From DATEMU01 sp964414585 (GTDB taxonomy: Bacteria; Planctomycetota; Phycisphaerae; UBA1845; UTPLA1): 64,000 bases of DNA. The stretch is taken from the NCBI GenBank assembly GCA_964414585.1, contig CAYPXR010000041.1, forward strand, positions 1 to 64,000, in the 5' to 3' direction. The notes under the pieces are model-generated. The model was given only the letters and a program-made list of their open reading frames with translations, was not told where the DNA came from and searched no databases. The stretch's first letter is position 1. Each line of letters begins with the position of its first letter. A program made the position numbers and the translations under genes. Of the stretch, positions 1 through 7,606 are shown piece by piece.

Positions 1-1292
1 CGGGGCGGTTTGAGGACCAGGGGGAATGGGGTGCTGTCGGTGATGGGCCGGTGCCGCGAGCGTTTGGGAGTTCGGCGTTGGTAGTTATCCTTGACGGCGT
101 GCGCCATGGTCCGGCTCAGGGCAGTCTGTGCGAGTTGCGTCTTCGTATTTCCGCCCCGCAGCAACGATGCCCGCAGCGCATGGATCAGCAAGGCGGGGCT
201 CAGGCGGCGGGGGTCGCGATGTCGTCGAAGCAGTGCGTCCATTCCCATCATGGCCACGAGGTTCAAGCCGATGAGACCCCATTCCAGTTCCAGTTGCGCC
301 CGACGGGCCGCCTTGCTGCGCAGTTTGGCGTAGCCCAGCGTCCGCTTGAGTGTGCGATAGAACAACTCGACACCCCAGCGCAAACGGTAGATTTTCCCCG
401 CGCTCTTTTTCGAGAGGCGCTGCGGATCGAGAACGTTGGTCAGCAGGTAGAGCGTCTTCTTTCCGCTCCCGACTTTGATCAACCGCAAGGCCAGGGGAGC
501 GACCTGCTCTTGTTGCTTCTTGGGCCAGACGTACACCAGATCGCGGTCCCACTGTACTGCGGCATCCGGCCAGAGCCGCGTGAGAAGGTGGACATTGCCT
601 CCCACCCGAATCAGAAAAGACTTGCCGGTTTCGTGCAACGTGGACCAGATGGCATAACCGACGAAGGCCCCGTCACCCAACAACAGGGCGTCGGCGGGAA
701 GATCGGGCGCCATTTGAATCAGGTGCTCCCGCTCGCCGGCGCGGGCCTTATCGATTCGCCAGTCCCACAACAAGCCGGTATGGACTTCCACGACGGCTGT
801 CACGAAGGCTTGCGGCCCCTTCCCGTTGCCCGCGATGCCGAACTCCTTTTCATGGTCGCGGGTGCGAGGCAGATCTTCCTTGCTGCCATCCACCGCCAGA
901 AGCATCCAACCCGCGGTGCGCGGGATGCGTTTCAACCACGTTTGCGCTTGGCGACGCAGGTCTGCCTTGAGTCGAGGCAGTACGACGGCGGCCTGCCGTT
1001 GCAATGCCTTCACCAGTCCGTTGTAGGTTTTTCCCACGCGACAGCGTCGTTTAAAGGCGCTGGCCATACAAGCCAGCGCGTCTTCACAGCGGATGCCCAA
1101 GGAACATCCCGGATCAAGCGTCATCAGGATGGCCGCCAAACTCGCGGCCAGCGGCGTCCAGCGAACGCTCCGCCTGGCAGCGGGGTCCGCCATCCCGTTC
1201 AACGACGAAAGAAAACCGCTGATGCGGGCCACAAGCGGATGACGATAAAATGTTGCGGAGCGAGCGCTCCCGATACTCCGATCGGTTTTCAC
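1..1292 (-). CDS. IS4-family DDE transposase, 3' end cut by window edge
   Basis: The minus-strand frame is open from 1364 to the window start, so the C-terminus lies outside. The translation shows all three parts of an IS4-type catalytic core: a first Asp in LLAVDGSKEDLP, a second in LLLGDGAFVGYAIW, and the Y-x2-R-x3-E-x6-K signature in IYRLRWGVELFYRTLKR (around 345-392). This is the enzyme that cuts and joins insertion-sequence ends. No in-frame stop or frameshift interrupts the visible part. The start is uncertain. GTG at 1292 gives the fuller N-terminus (VKTDRSIGSARSATFYRHP), while the first ATG is at 1193 (MADPAARRS). The right inverted terminal repeat and target duplication were not identified, and the left end is outside. 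Family call is confident; intactness is unknown. Confidence 0.86.
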   Translation of the reverse strand, partial: MKTDRSIGSARSATFYRHPLVARISGFLSSLNGMADPAARRSVRWTPLAASLAAILMTLDPGCSLGIRCEDALACMASAFKRRCRVGKTYNGLVKALQRQAAVVLPRLKADLRRQAQTWLKRIPRTAGWMLLAVDGSKEDLPRTRDHEKEFGIAGNGKGPQAFVTAVVEVHTGLLWDWRIDKARAGEREHLIQMAPDLPADALLLGDGAFVGYAIWSTLHETGKSFLIRVGGNVHLLTRLWPDAAVQWDRDLVYVWPKKQQEQVAPLALRLIKVGSGKKTLYLLTNVLDPQRLSKKSAGKIYRLRWGVELFYRTLKRTLGYAKLRSKAARRAQLELEWGLIGLNLVAMMGMDALLRRHRDPRRLSPALLIHALRASLLRGGNTKTQLAQTALSRTMAHAVKDNYQRRTPKRSRHRPITDSTPFPLVLKPP

Positions 1293-1294
1293 GG

Positions 1295-1338
1295 CGTCCC
1301 TGCCTTTCTGTCCGGACAACAGAACATCGGCAGGGACG
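1295..1338. other. Stem-loop just upstream of the transposase start
   Basis: CGTCCCTGCC (1295-1304) pairs perfectly with GGCAGGGACG (1329-1338). Inside it TTCTGT (1306-1311) pairs with ACAGAA (1319-1324). The hairpin ends 2 nt before the candidate GTG start, where it could block translation of transposase read-through mRNA, or it could belong to the IS end. The function is inferred. Confidence 0.5.
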
Positions 1339-1447
1339 TTGTTTTTTCTGGTCGTAATGGTTGCTCAGTTCACGGCGTTGCCCCGGGGGGAGGGTAAGGA
1401 GGAATGCGCATCGGACTCGCCTTGTCGTGCGTGGGATTTCGAACCGC

Positions 1448-2539
1448 CTACTTGTGCGCCGGTGAGGCGGTCAATCGCTGAGATTCGACGAGGCTCTTGA
1501 ACGCGTCGACGACGGTGGGGTCGAAATGACTCCCTTTGCCTTCGAGAATATTTCCGACCGCTTGTTCGGGGGGCCAGGAGGGCTTGTAAACCCGGGGGCT
1601 GGTCAGCGCGTCGAAGACGTCCGCCAGGTGTACGATCCTCGCGGGAAGCGGAATTGCCTCGCCGCGCAGGCCGTCCGGGTAGCCCGAGCCGTCCCAGTTC
1701 TCGTGGTGGCTTCGGGCGATCTGGCGGGCGATTTCAAAGAACGGCTTTTTGGAGAGGATCCGCTCGCCGGTGATGCAGTGCAGCTTCATCTCGGCGCGTT
1801 CGCCGGTGTCCAGGGGGCCGGGCTTTTTGAGAATATGATCCGGCACCTGCATCTTCCCGACGTCGTGGAGGATGGCCGAGTATCCATACATCTCGGCGAT
1901 GTTCGCGGGCACGCCCATCTCCTGGGCGAGCAGCCGCGTGTAGTGCTCGATCCGCCGGACGTGCGCGCCGGTGTCGGCATCCTTGGCCTCGCTGGCCACG
2001 GCGAGCATGTAGATCGACTCCATGTTCGCGTCGTGCAACTCGGCGGTCCGCTCGCGGACCTTGTCCTCCAGCTTCTGCGAATAGCGTTTCAGCTCCAGCG
2101 CCTGTTCGAGGACGGTATCGCTCAGCGTCGAGATGGTCTCGTATTCCTCGAGCGCGCGGGCTTCGGCTTTCTTCTGGCCGGAGATGTCGATCGCGGTGAT
2201 CAGGCGATAGTCCGACAACGGCGCGGCGGCGCCGAGCGGCCGGCCGGAAATAATCACGGGCAATTCGCCGCCGCCCGCGGTGGGAAGGACAAACTCGCCC
2301 TCATAGGCCTGATCGAATTCAAGCTGCCGCGAGCGAATGAAATCGATCGCGGTCTGCGACGTGTAAAGCGATTCGGTCTGTCGCCCGACGATGCGGTCGC
2401 GGGACTGGCCGATCATCTGGCAGAGCCGGTCGTTGGCGTATTCGATGTTCCCGGCGCGATTGACGAGCAGGGCCCCGCAGTTGAGCGCGTCGAGAAGGTC
2501 GATCAATCCGTGAACCGCGTTGGAGACTGCCGTGGCCAA
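1448..2539 (-). CDS. PAS domain / HD-GYP domain protein, putative cyclic-di-GMP phosphodiesterase
   Basis: 363 aa, no membrane segment seen, so probably cytoplasmic. Residues about 14-130 look like a PAS sensor (NRAGNIEYANDRLCQMIGQ followed by a sheet-rich region). Residues about 130-175 form a Glu/Leu-rich helical linker. The C-terminal half is an HD-GYP domain with HDVGKMQVPDHILKKPG, the second histidine pair in SHHENWDGSGYPDGL, and the ARIVHLADVFDALTS helix. The metal-binding HD and the GYP motif are both intact, so hydrolysis of c-di-GMP is the expected activity by family knowledge. The substrate is not proved by sequence. It is transcribed toward the transposase, with no obvious operon partner; 62 nt separate it from the next gene upstream. 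Confidence 0.85.
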   Translation of the reverse strand: MATAVSNAVHGLIDLLDALNCGALLVNRAGNIEYANDRLCQMIGQSRDRIVGRQTESLYTSQTAIDFIRSRQLEFDQAYEGEFVLPTAGGGELPVIISGRPLGAAAPLSDYRLITAIDISGQKKAEARALEEYETISTLSDTVLEQALELKRYSQKLEDKVRERTAELHDANMESIYMLAVASEAKDADTGAHVRRIEHYTRLLAQEMGVPANIAEMYGYSAILHDVGKMQVPDHILKKPGPLDTGERAEMKLHCITGERILSKKPFFEIARQIARSHHENWDGSGYPDGLRGEAIPLPARIVHLADVFDALTSPRVYKPSWPPEQAVGNILEGKGSHFDPTVVDAFKSLVESQRLTASPAHK

Positions 2540-2602
2540 GGTGCCGCCCGAAGATGACTGTCGTTTCGCGGGAACGCCCGCGATTTCGCCATTATACGCG
2601 AT

Positions 2603-3640
2603 TCAGTCGATTTGGCAGAGGCCCGCGACAAGCCGCGCGACGAAGGGGGCGACATCCCGGCCATCGGTCGATCCGTCGTGGTTCACATCCGCACAGCCGC
2701 CGCCGAAATCGGCGAGCAGGCGATCGACGAAGGGGTCGAGATCGCCCATGTCGATCTGGCCGCTCGCGTCCATGTCGCCCGGGCAGATGCGGCAGGGATC
2801 GCCGAAGTGGAAGAAATTCAGAACGTTGATGGACCCGCCGGTCAGGAAGGGGCCGGTGACGGAGTTGTCGGCCGTGCTGATCCGGAAGAGGTTGTTGTTC
2901 GAGGCGACGAGGATTTCGCCCTCGGGACCGGGTTCGAGGCCGATGGGGAAGTTCAGGGGAATGCCGGCGACGATCGCGGCGGTGTCGAGGTCGTAGCGGT
3001 AGACGTGATTGTTGGAGGCAAAGTAGAGATCGCCGTTGTCGCCGAAGTTAAGGCCGAAGGTGTCGCCGGAAGTCAGGCCGTCGCCGCTGTCGGCGATGAT
3101 CTCGTCGAACGCGCCGGTCGCGGCGTCGTAGGCGATGACGTTCGCGCTGTAGCGACCCGCGACGTAGAAGCGGCCGTCCGGACCGAAGGCCATGCCGCTG
3201 GGCCCGTCGAGCCCGCCGCTGCCGGTCGGGATGAAGGCGTCGATCAGGGCGCCGTTCGGCGTGAAGCGAAGAACCTGGTCGCTGGCCTGGCTGGCGATGT
3301 AGAGATTGCCGTCGGGTCCGTAGAGCATATAGACGGGATCGTTCAACCCGGTCGTCGAATCGATGAAGATGCCGAGATAATCCCCGGTGTCGCGGTCATA
3401 GCGAAGCACGCGGTCGGTGCCGAAACTGGCGACGAGAATGTCCGTGCCGCGATCGATGATTCCGTGCGGCTGATTGAGCCCGCCGGAGCCGGAGGCGACC
3501 AGCGTGTCGATGTAAGCCCCCGTGTCGCGGTCGTAGCGAAGTACGGCATGGCCGAAATCGCTACTGACGTAGAGCGGCTGTGCGTTGACGACAGCGGCAA
3601 TGGTGACCATGACGGATAGTGCCGGGTGATACGCTCGCAT
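2603..3640 (-). CDS. Secreted NHL/Vgb-like beta-propeller protein with dockerin-like C-terminus
   Basis: 345 aa. The N-terminus (MRAYHPALSVMVTIAAVVNA) is a Sec signal peptide. Residues about 25-270 are repeated blades with the pattern V-L-R-Y-D-R-D-T-G and FGPDGNLYIAS, as in NHL, SMP-30 or Vgb-type propellers. The last 60 residues carry paired Ca-loop motifs (GDMDASGQIDMGDLDPF and DVNHDGSTDGRDVAPF). This dockerin-like tail recurs on the proteins at 7607 and 49714 and is typical of planctomycete secreted proteins. No catalytic residues are recognisable; a binding or scaffold role outside the cell is an inference. It lies 15 nt downstream of hicA start-to-stop order on the same strand. Confidence 0.75.
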   Translation of the reverse strand: MRAYHPALSVMVTIAAVVNAQPLYVSSDFGHAVLRYDRDTGAYIDTLVASGSGGLNQPHGIIDRGTDILVASFGTDRVLRYDRDTGDYLGIFIDSTTGLNDPVYMLYGPDGNLYIASQASDQVLRFTPNGALIDAFIPTGSGGLDGPSGMAFGPDGRFYVAGRYSANVIAYDAATGAFDEIIADSGDGLTSGDTFGLNFGDNGDLYFASNNHVYRYDLDTAAIVAGIPLNFPIGLEPGPEGEILVASNNNLFRISTADNSVTGPFLTGGSINVLNFFHFGDPCRICPGDMDASGQIDMGDLDPFVDRLLADFGGGCADVNHDGSTDGRDVAPFVARLVAGLCQID

Positions 3641-3655
3641 GAGGATTTCCGTGTT

Positions 3656-3877
3656 TTACAAGAGTGATAGGAACTCTTCGACGCTTATACCGGCTGTGCG
3701 GATAAGAGATCGGAGCGTTCCCGGGGCGAGTTCTTTATGTTGTGGGATGGAGAGGCTCGCGATGTGCCCCGGCTTGAGGATGACGACATGGCTGCCCCGT
3801 TGTCGATCGACGCGCCAGCCGGCCCGTTCGAATGCCTTGACGGCGTCTTTGCCGGAGACGACGGGAAGCGGCGGCAT
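3656..3877 (-). CDS. hicA: HicA-type mRNA interferase toxin
   Basis: 73 aa starting at MPPLPVVSGKDAVKAF. The frame stays open upstream, but the ATG at 3877 fits both the family length and the gene overlap. The fold is a small dsRBD-like one with the conserved block RAGWRVDRQRGSHVVILKPG, where the His of GSH is the catalytic residue of HicA RNases. The rest (IPQHKELAPGTLRSLIRTAG) matches the family C-terminus. HicA cleaves mRNA unless bound by HicB. The HicA ATG shares one base with the HicB TAA stop (TAATG), so the pair is translationally coupled with antitoxin first. Confidence 0.9.
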   Translation of the reverse strand: MPPLPVVSGKDAVKAFERAGWRVDRQRGSHVVILKPGHIASLSIPQHKELAPGTLRSLIRTAGISVEEFLSLL

Positions 3878-4083
3878 TAAACGGCGACCTCGACCTCTCT
3901 CGTCGAGACGGTCAGCGGCATGCCGTTGGCGGCCCGGGCCTCCAGACAGAGTTGGATCGCCTCCCGAATGTTGGCCATCGCCTCGTCTTCCGACTTGCCT
4001 TGCGAGATGCAACCTGGAATGGCCGGGCATTCGGCCACAATCATTCCCGTCTCGTCTCGGTCAAAGTTGACAAGAAATTTCAT
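3877..4083 (-). CDS. hicB: HicB-type antitoxin
   Basis: 68 aa. It has the HicB partial-RNase-H fold signature MKFLVNFDRDETGMIVAECPA, followed by IPGCISQGKSEDEAMANIREAI. It neutralises HicA by direct binding. The short form lacks a separate C-terminal DNA-binding domain, so autoregulation may need another element or be weak. A good Shine-Dalgarno (GGAGGT on the minus strand, 4090-4095) and a promoter at 4112-4141 lie upstream. The antitoxin precedes the toxin, which is the less common but well-known order for hicBA. Confidence 0.9.
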   Translation of the reverse strand: MKFLVNFDRDETGMIVAECPAIPGCISQGKSEDEAMANIREAIQLCLEARAANGMPLTVSTREVEVAV

Positions 4084-4111
4084 GGGCCGACCTCCACGCG
4101 ATCTTCAGAAC

Positions 4112-4141
4112 ATTATACGAAAGCCGACATCTGACTGCCAA
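4112..4141 (-). promoter_or_regulatory. Sigma-70-like promoter for hicBA
   Basis: On the minus strand, TTGGCA (4136-4141) and a perfect TATAAT (4112-4117) are separated by 18 nt. They sit about 30 nt before the hicB start. Assigned by eye from consensus match. Confidence 0.55.
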
Positions 4142-4174
4142 TCTGAACGCCCGGTAATTCAGGTGAAAAACGAG

Positions 4175-5677
4175 TTACGGATAAAACTTCCCCATCATTC
4201 GGGGGAAGGGGATCGTCTCGCGGATGTGTTTGAGGCCGCAGAGCCACGCCAGCGTGCGCTCGACGCCGAGACCGAAGCCGCCGTGGGGGACGGTGCCGTA
4301 GCGGCGCAGGTCGAAGTACCACTCGTAATCCTTGGGGTCCAGCTCGTCTTCCTTTACGCGCTCCAGCAGCACGTCGAGATTGTCTTCGCGCTGGCTGCCG
4401 CCGATGATTTCGCCGTAGCCGTCCGGCGCAAGCAGGTCGACGTTGTTCACGCGCGTCGGGTCGTCGGCATTGCGCTTCATGTAGAACGCCTTGCACCCTT
4501 TGGGGTAATGCGTAACGAACGTGGGGCGATCATGCAGCCGGCTGATGATCGTTTCGTCGCTGCCGCCGAGATCGCCGCCGGGGTCGAATTTCGCGGCGAG
4601 CTGGATATGGTGCGGAATGTTTTCGACATCGACCTCGAGGTCGCCGAGTTCTTCACGCAGCTCGTGAACCTCCGCGACGAGCTTGTCTTTTTCCCACTGC
4701 TTGACGCCCGGGCTCTTTTCCTTGGCTTCTTTTTCCGTGATGGCCTTCTTCACCTCTTCGATGCGGGCCGTCTTCGCGGCGAGGTCCTTTTCCAGCAGCT
4801 CCCTGGCCTTCGGACCGCGCAGGATGTCGGCGGCTTCGGCATGTTTGAGCCGATGGAAGGGCTTTTTGATTTTTTCCAGTTGGGCGATGTCCCGCCCGAG
4901 AAATTCCAGGTCCGCCCGATGGTCCCGAAGAATTCGCTCGACGATCGAGCAGATGAAATCCTCGGCGACGGCGATCACGTCGTCCAGTTCGGCGTAGGCG
5001 ATCTCCGGCTCGACCATCCAGAACTCGGTCAGGTGCCGGCGGGTCTTGCTCTTCTCCGCGCGGAACGTCGGCCCGAAACAATAGACCTTGCCGAAGGCCA
5101 TGCACGCCGCCTCGACGTAGAGCTGGCCGGTCTGGGCGAGATAGACCGGCTCGCCGAAGTAGTCGACTTGAAACAGCGTCTGCGCGCCTTCGCCGGCGGC
5201 GGGGGCGAAGATCGGCGTGTCGATCAGGGTGTAGCCGTTGCGGTTGAAGTAGCCGCGGATTTCGTCGACGAGCGTCGCGCGGACGCGAAGGATGTGCCAC
5301 TGCCGCCGCGAGCGGAAGTGCAGGTGGCGATTCTTCATCAGGAATTCAATGCCGTGCGGCTTAGGGGTGATGGGGAAATCGACGCTCTCGCCGACGACTT
5401 CGAGGCCCGTGACGTCGATCTCGTGACCGCCGACCTGCTTCGGATCCGCCCGCACCGTGCCGGTCACGCGGAGCGAAGTCTCCTGTCCGAGCCGACGGGC
5501 GGTCTCGAAGAAGGGCTCGGTCGTTTCGTTCTTGCTGACGACGCACTGGCACAGACCGGTTCCGTCGCGGATGACGAGGAAGGCGATCTTGCCGGAGTCG
5601 CGGCGGTTATAGAGCCAGCCCTGGAGCGTCGCGGTCTGGCCGACGTGTTGGTGAAGGTCTTTGATCGAGCAAGTCAT
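4175..5677 (-). CDS. asnS: Asparaginyl-tRNA synthetase
   Basis: 500 aa class IIb synthetase that charges tRNA-Asn in the cytoplasm. The N-terminal OB-fold anticodon domain (about 1-110) includes LQGWLYNRRDSGKIAFLVIRDG. Motif 2 is FRAEKSKTRRHLTEFWMVEPE (the AsnRS-type HL-x-EFWMVEPE form) and motif 3 is GFGLGVERTLAWLCGL. The end, IPFPRMMGKFYP, is also AsnRS-like. Between motif 2 and the rest of the core, around residues 270-340, there is a Lys/Glu-rich helical insertion (LLEKDLAAKTARIEEVKKA and on) that makes it longer than the usual 430-470 aa. AspRS was considered and rejected on the motif 2 context. No T-box leader was seen upstream. Confidence 0.93.
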   Translation of the reverse strand: MTCSIKDLHQHVGQTATLQGWLYNRRDSGKIAFLVIRDGTGLCQCVVSKNETTEPFFETARRLGQETSLRVTGTVRADPKQVGGHEIDVTGLEVVGESVDFPITPKPHGIEFLMKNRHLHFRSRRQWHILRVRATLVDEIRGYFNRNGYTLIDTPIFAPAAGEGAQTLFQVDYFGEPVYLAQTGQLYVEAACMAFGKVYCFGPTFRAEKSKTRRHLTEFWMVEPEIAYAELDDVIAVAEDFICSIVERILRDHRADLEFLGRDIAQLEKIKKPFHRLKHAEAADILRGPKARELLEKDLAAKTARIEEVKKAITEKEAKEKSPGVKQWEKDKLVAEVHELREELGDLEVDVENIPHHIQLAAKFDPGGDLGGSDETIISRLHDRPTFVTHYPKGCKAFYMKRNADDPTRVNNVDLLAPDGYGEIIGGSQREDNLDVLLERVKEDELDPKDYEWYFDLRRYGTVPHGGFGLGVERTLAWLCGLKHIRETIPFPRMMGKFYP

Positions 5678-5808
5678 GCGATGGGCTTCCTTGATTCAGC
5701 CGAACCTCTTTCCAAGTTCATCATTTCCGGTCATGGGGAGGCGTTGCCAGGGTGATTCTGATCGCGGGGTTTCCGCCTTCCCCTTGCCGCCGTCCCAGGG
5801 TTGTCATG

Positions 5809-7509
5809 CTAACGGCTCGACCATCGCTGTACCAATTCGGCGGCGTCTACCGGCAAATTGGACAGTCGGTCGGCGTCGTCGGTCCGGACGAAGAGGTAGA
5901 GTTCTCGCGTTTCCGAGGGCGTGCCGTAGAAGTGCGCCCGGGGTTCGGGGATGTTGCCGTAGGGGATGTCCGGCACGATCAGGCGGATGAGCCGGTAGGA
6001 TCCGGCCGTCGTCAATTCGTTGAGATAGTCCATGAACGGCACGCCCTTGGCCGCGCCGGTGTGGATGATGATCAGGTCGGGTTTTTCATCGTTTCCGCAG
6101 GGCCGCGCACCGCCGCCGGGACCGCCGCGGATTTTCAAGTCGGGTCGGGCGTACATCAGCGGGAGATCGCCGTAATTGGTCAGGACGATTTCATTCGGCC
6201 TGGCGAGATCGTCCACGATGCGCCGGGCGATCCGGTCGGGGCCGGCAAAGTCATGCGTCAGTTCGTACAGGAGGCCGGCGAAATCCGCCCGGAGATAGGG
6301 CCGCTGCGACGTACAAAAATCCGGCGTGCGCTGACTCCGGGGGTCGACGACGTATTGCAACGGAAGCGAGAGAAGATTGGTCAGAGTCAGCAGGAGCAGG
6401 CAGATGGCCAACCCGCCATTCGCGAACATCGGCGATTGCTTTTTGATCGCGCGGTACATCCCTATCAAGATGAGTCCCAGGACGAGTTTGGCCAGGGGCA
6501 TTTGTGCAATGAAATAGCGCACGTGAGGATAGGGCGCGGGAAACGCCATGAGGACGGCGGACAGCGTGGCGATGAGCCCGCAGCCGACGGCGATGCGATG
6601 GCGATCGGTGAAGGCGGTCCTGCTACGGACGATGAGGACGGCAATCGCGGCCAACAGCACCAGAAATGGGATGAACCACCCGTCGAAGTAGATCAGATGG
6701 GTGATGATCCGGCGGCCCAGGGGCATGTCTTTGGGTTCGTCGGCGATCAATCGGCGGCCATGGATCATCAGACCGGGGATGCACAACAGGAGCGCCAGGG
6801 CCAGCGACGAACCCAGCGCGATGAGGTGTTTTCTGGACGGTCGCATGAGGATGACCGCCAGCGCGAGCCCCGGCGTCATGGCGAACAGCGTGCCGAAGTC
6901 GGAATAGAAGAGTATCGCCAGGGCGACGCCCCACGTGAACCCAAGTCTCTTTCCGGGGCGCAGCATCAGTTCGAACAGCAGCGCGACGACGACCAGGGCG
7001 AATAGGGCGCTCAGGGCGTAATACCGACATTGCCTGACATGCAGGATGAAGGTTGAGGAAGTCGCCAGCAGCAATGCACACAGGAACGCCGTCGGGGTGT
7101 CTCGCCAGTGGCGGCGGACGAAAAGGTAAAGAAGCAATATCGTTATGACGCCGCAGAGCGCGAACGGGGCGCGAAGGGCGGCATTGCCGTCGCCCCACAC
7201 CTTCATCGCCGCGGCCGCGATGTAAAACTGGGCCCAGGGGTGAAATGTCCAGGTGTTCTCCCGGTCAAAGGCGATGGCGCCCTGAAAGACAAGATTTCCG
7301 TCGATCGTTGCCCTGGGAATGCCGTCGTGCAGAACGCTCCTGGCCAGGAGGGCCGTTTCAGCTTCATCCTGCCACAAGGCCCGGACGCCGAGCCGCGTGA
7401 AACAGAGGGCGACGGCGACGAATGCGATCGCGCCGAAACCAATGATGTTGAGTCGAGATTCGGTAGACGGCGGCGAAGAGAGGGAATCTCGAGGCGCGAT
7501 CGAGTTCAT
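5809..7509 (-). CDS. GT39-like (ArnT/PMT-type) integral membrane glycosyltransferase
   Basis: 566 aa with about ten or more hydrophobic segments between residues 22 and 440. The first extracytoplasmic loop carries ALWQDEAETALLA, the acidic D-E motif of GT-C family 39/ArnT-like enzymes that use polyprenyl-phosphate sugars. A later loop holds FHPWAQFYIAAAAMKVWG, also typical. The C-terminal 130 residues form a soluble periplasmic part. The likely role is sugar transfer to lipid A, protein or another surface acceptor; donor and acceptor cannot be told from sequence. It stands alone, 131 nt from asnS and 97 nt from the gene upstream. Confidence 0.75.
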   Translation of the reverse strand: MNSIAPRDSLSSPPSTESRLNIIGFGAIAFVAVALCFTRLGVRALWQDEAETALLARSVLHDGIPRATIDGNLVFQGAIAFDRENTWTFHPWAQFYIAAAAMKVWGDGNAALRAPFALCGVITILLLYLFVRRHWRDTPTAFLCALLLATSSTFILHVRQCRYYALSALFALVVVALLFELMLRPGKRLGFTWGVALAILFYSDFGTLFAMTPGLALAVILMRPSRKHLIALGSSLALALLLCIPGLMIHGRRLIADEPKDMPLGRRIITHLIYFDGWFIPFLVLLAAIAVLIVRSRTAFTDRHRIAVGCGLIATLSAVLMAFPAPYPHVRYFIAQMPLAKLVLGLILIGMYRAIKKQSPMFANGGLAICLLLLTLTNLLSLPLQYVVDPRSQRTPDFCTSQRPYLRADFAGLLYELTHDFAGPDRIARRIVDDLARPNEIVLTNYGDLPLMYARPDLKIRGGPGGGARPCGNDEKPDLIIIHTGAAKGVPFMDYLNELTTAGSYRLIRLIVPDIPYGNIPEPRAHFYGTPSETRELYLFVRTDDADRLSNLPVDAAELVQRWSSR

Positions 7510-7606
7510 GCATAGCTTATCGGCGGCCGAGGGGGCCTCCCGGTGTCCCGGAAGACTCCGGAGGAGCGGTCTGCGTTTCCCGTTGCCCGGTCAAACGATC
7601 GCCGGA

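Noticed and set aside
51..1397. Plus-strand 448-codon open frame over the transposase
   Set aside because: It is antisense to a frame with complete IS4 motifs; its own translation has no recognisable domain and is low-complexity.
3920..5755. Plus-strand 611-codon frame opposite asnS
   Set aside because: It mirrors the synthetase codons of the other strand, as expected in high-GC DNA; no family features.
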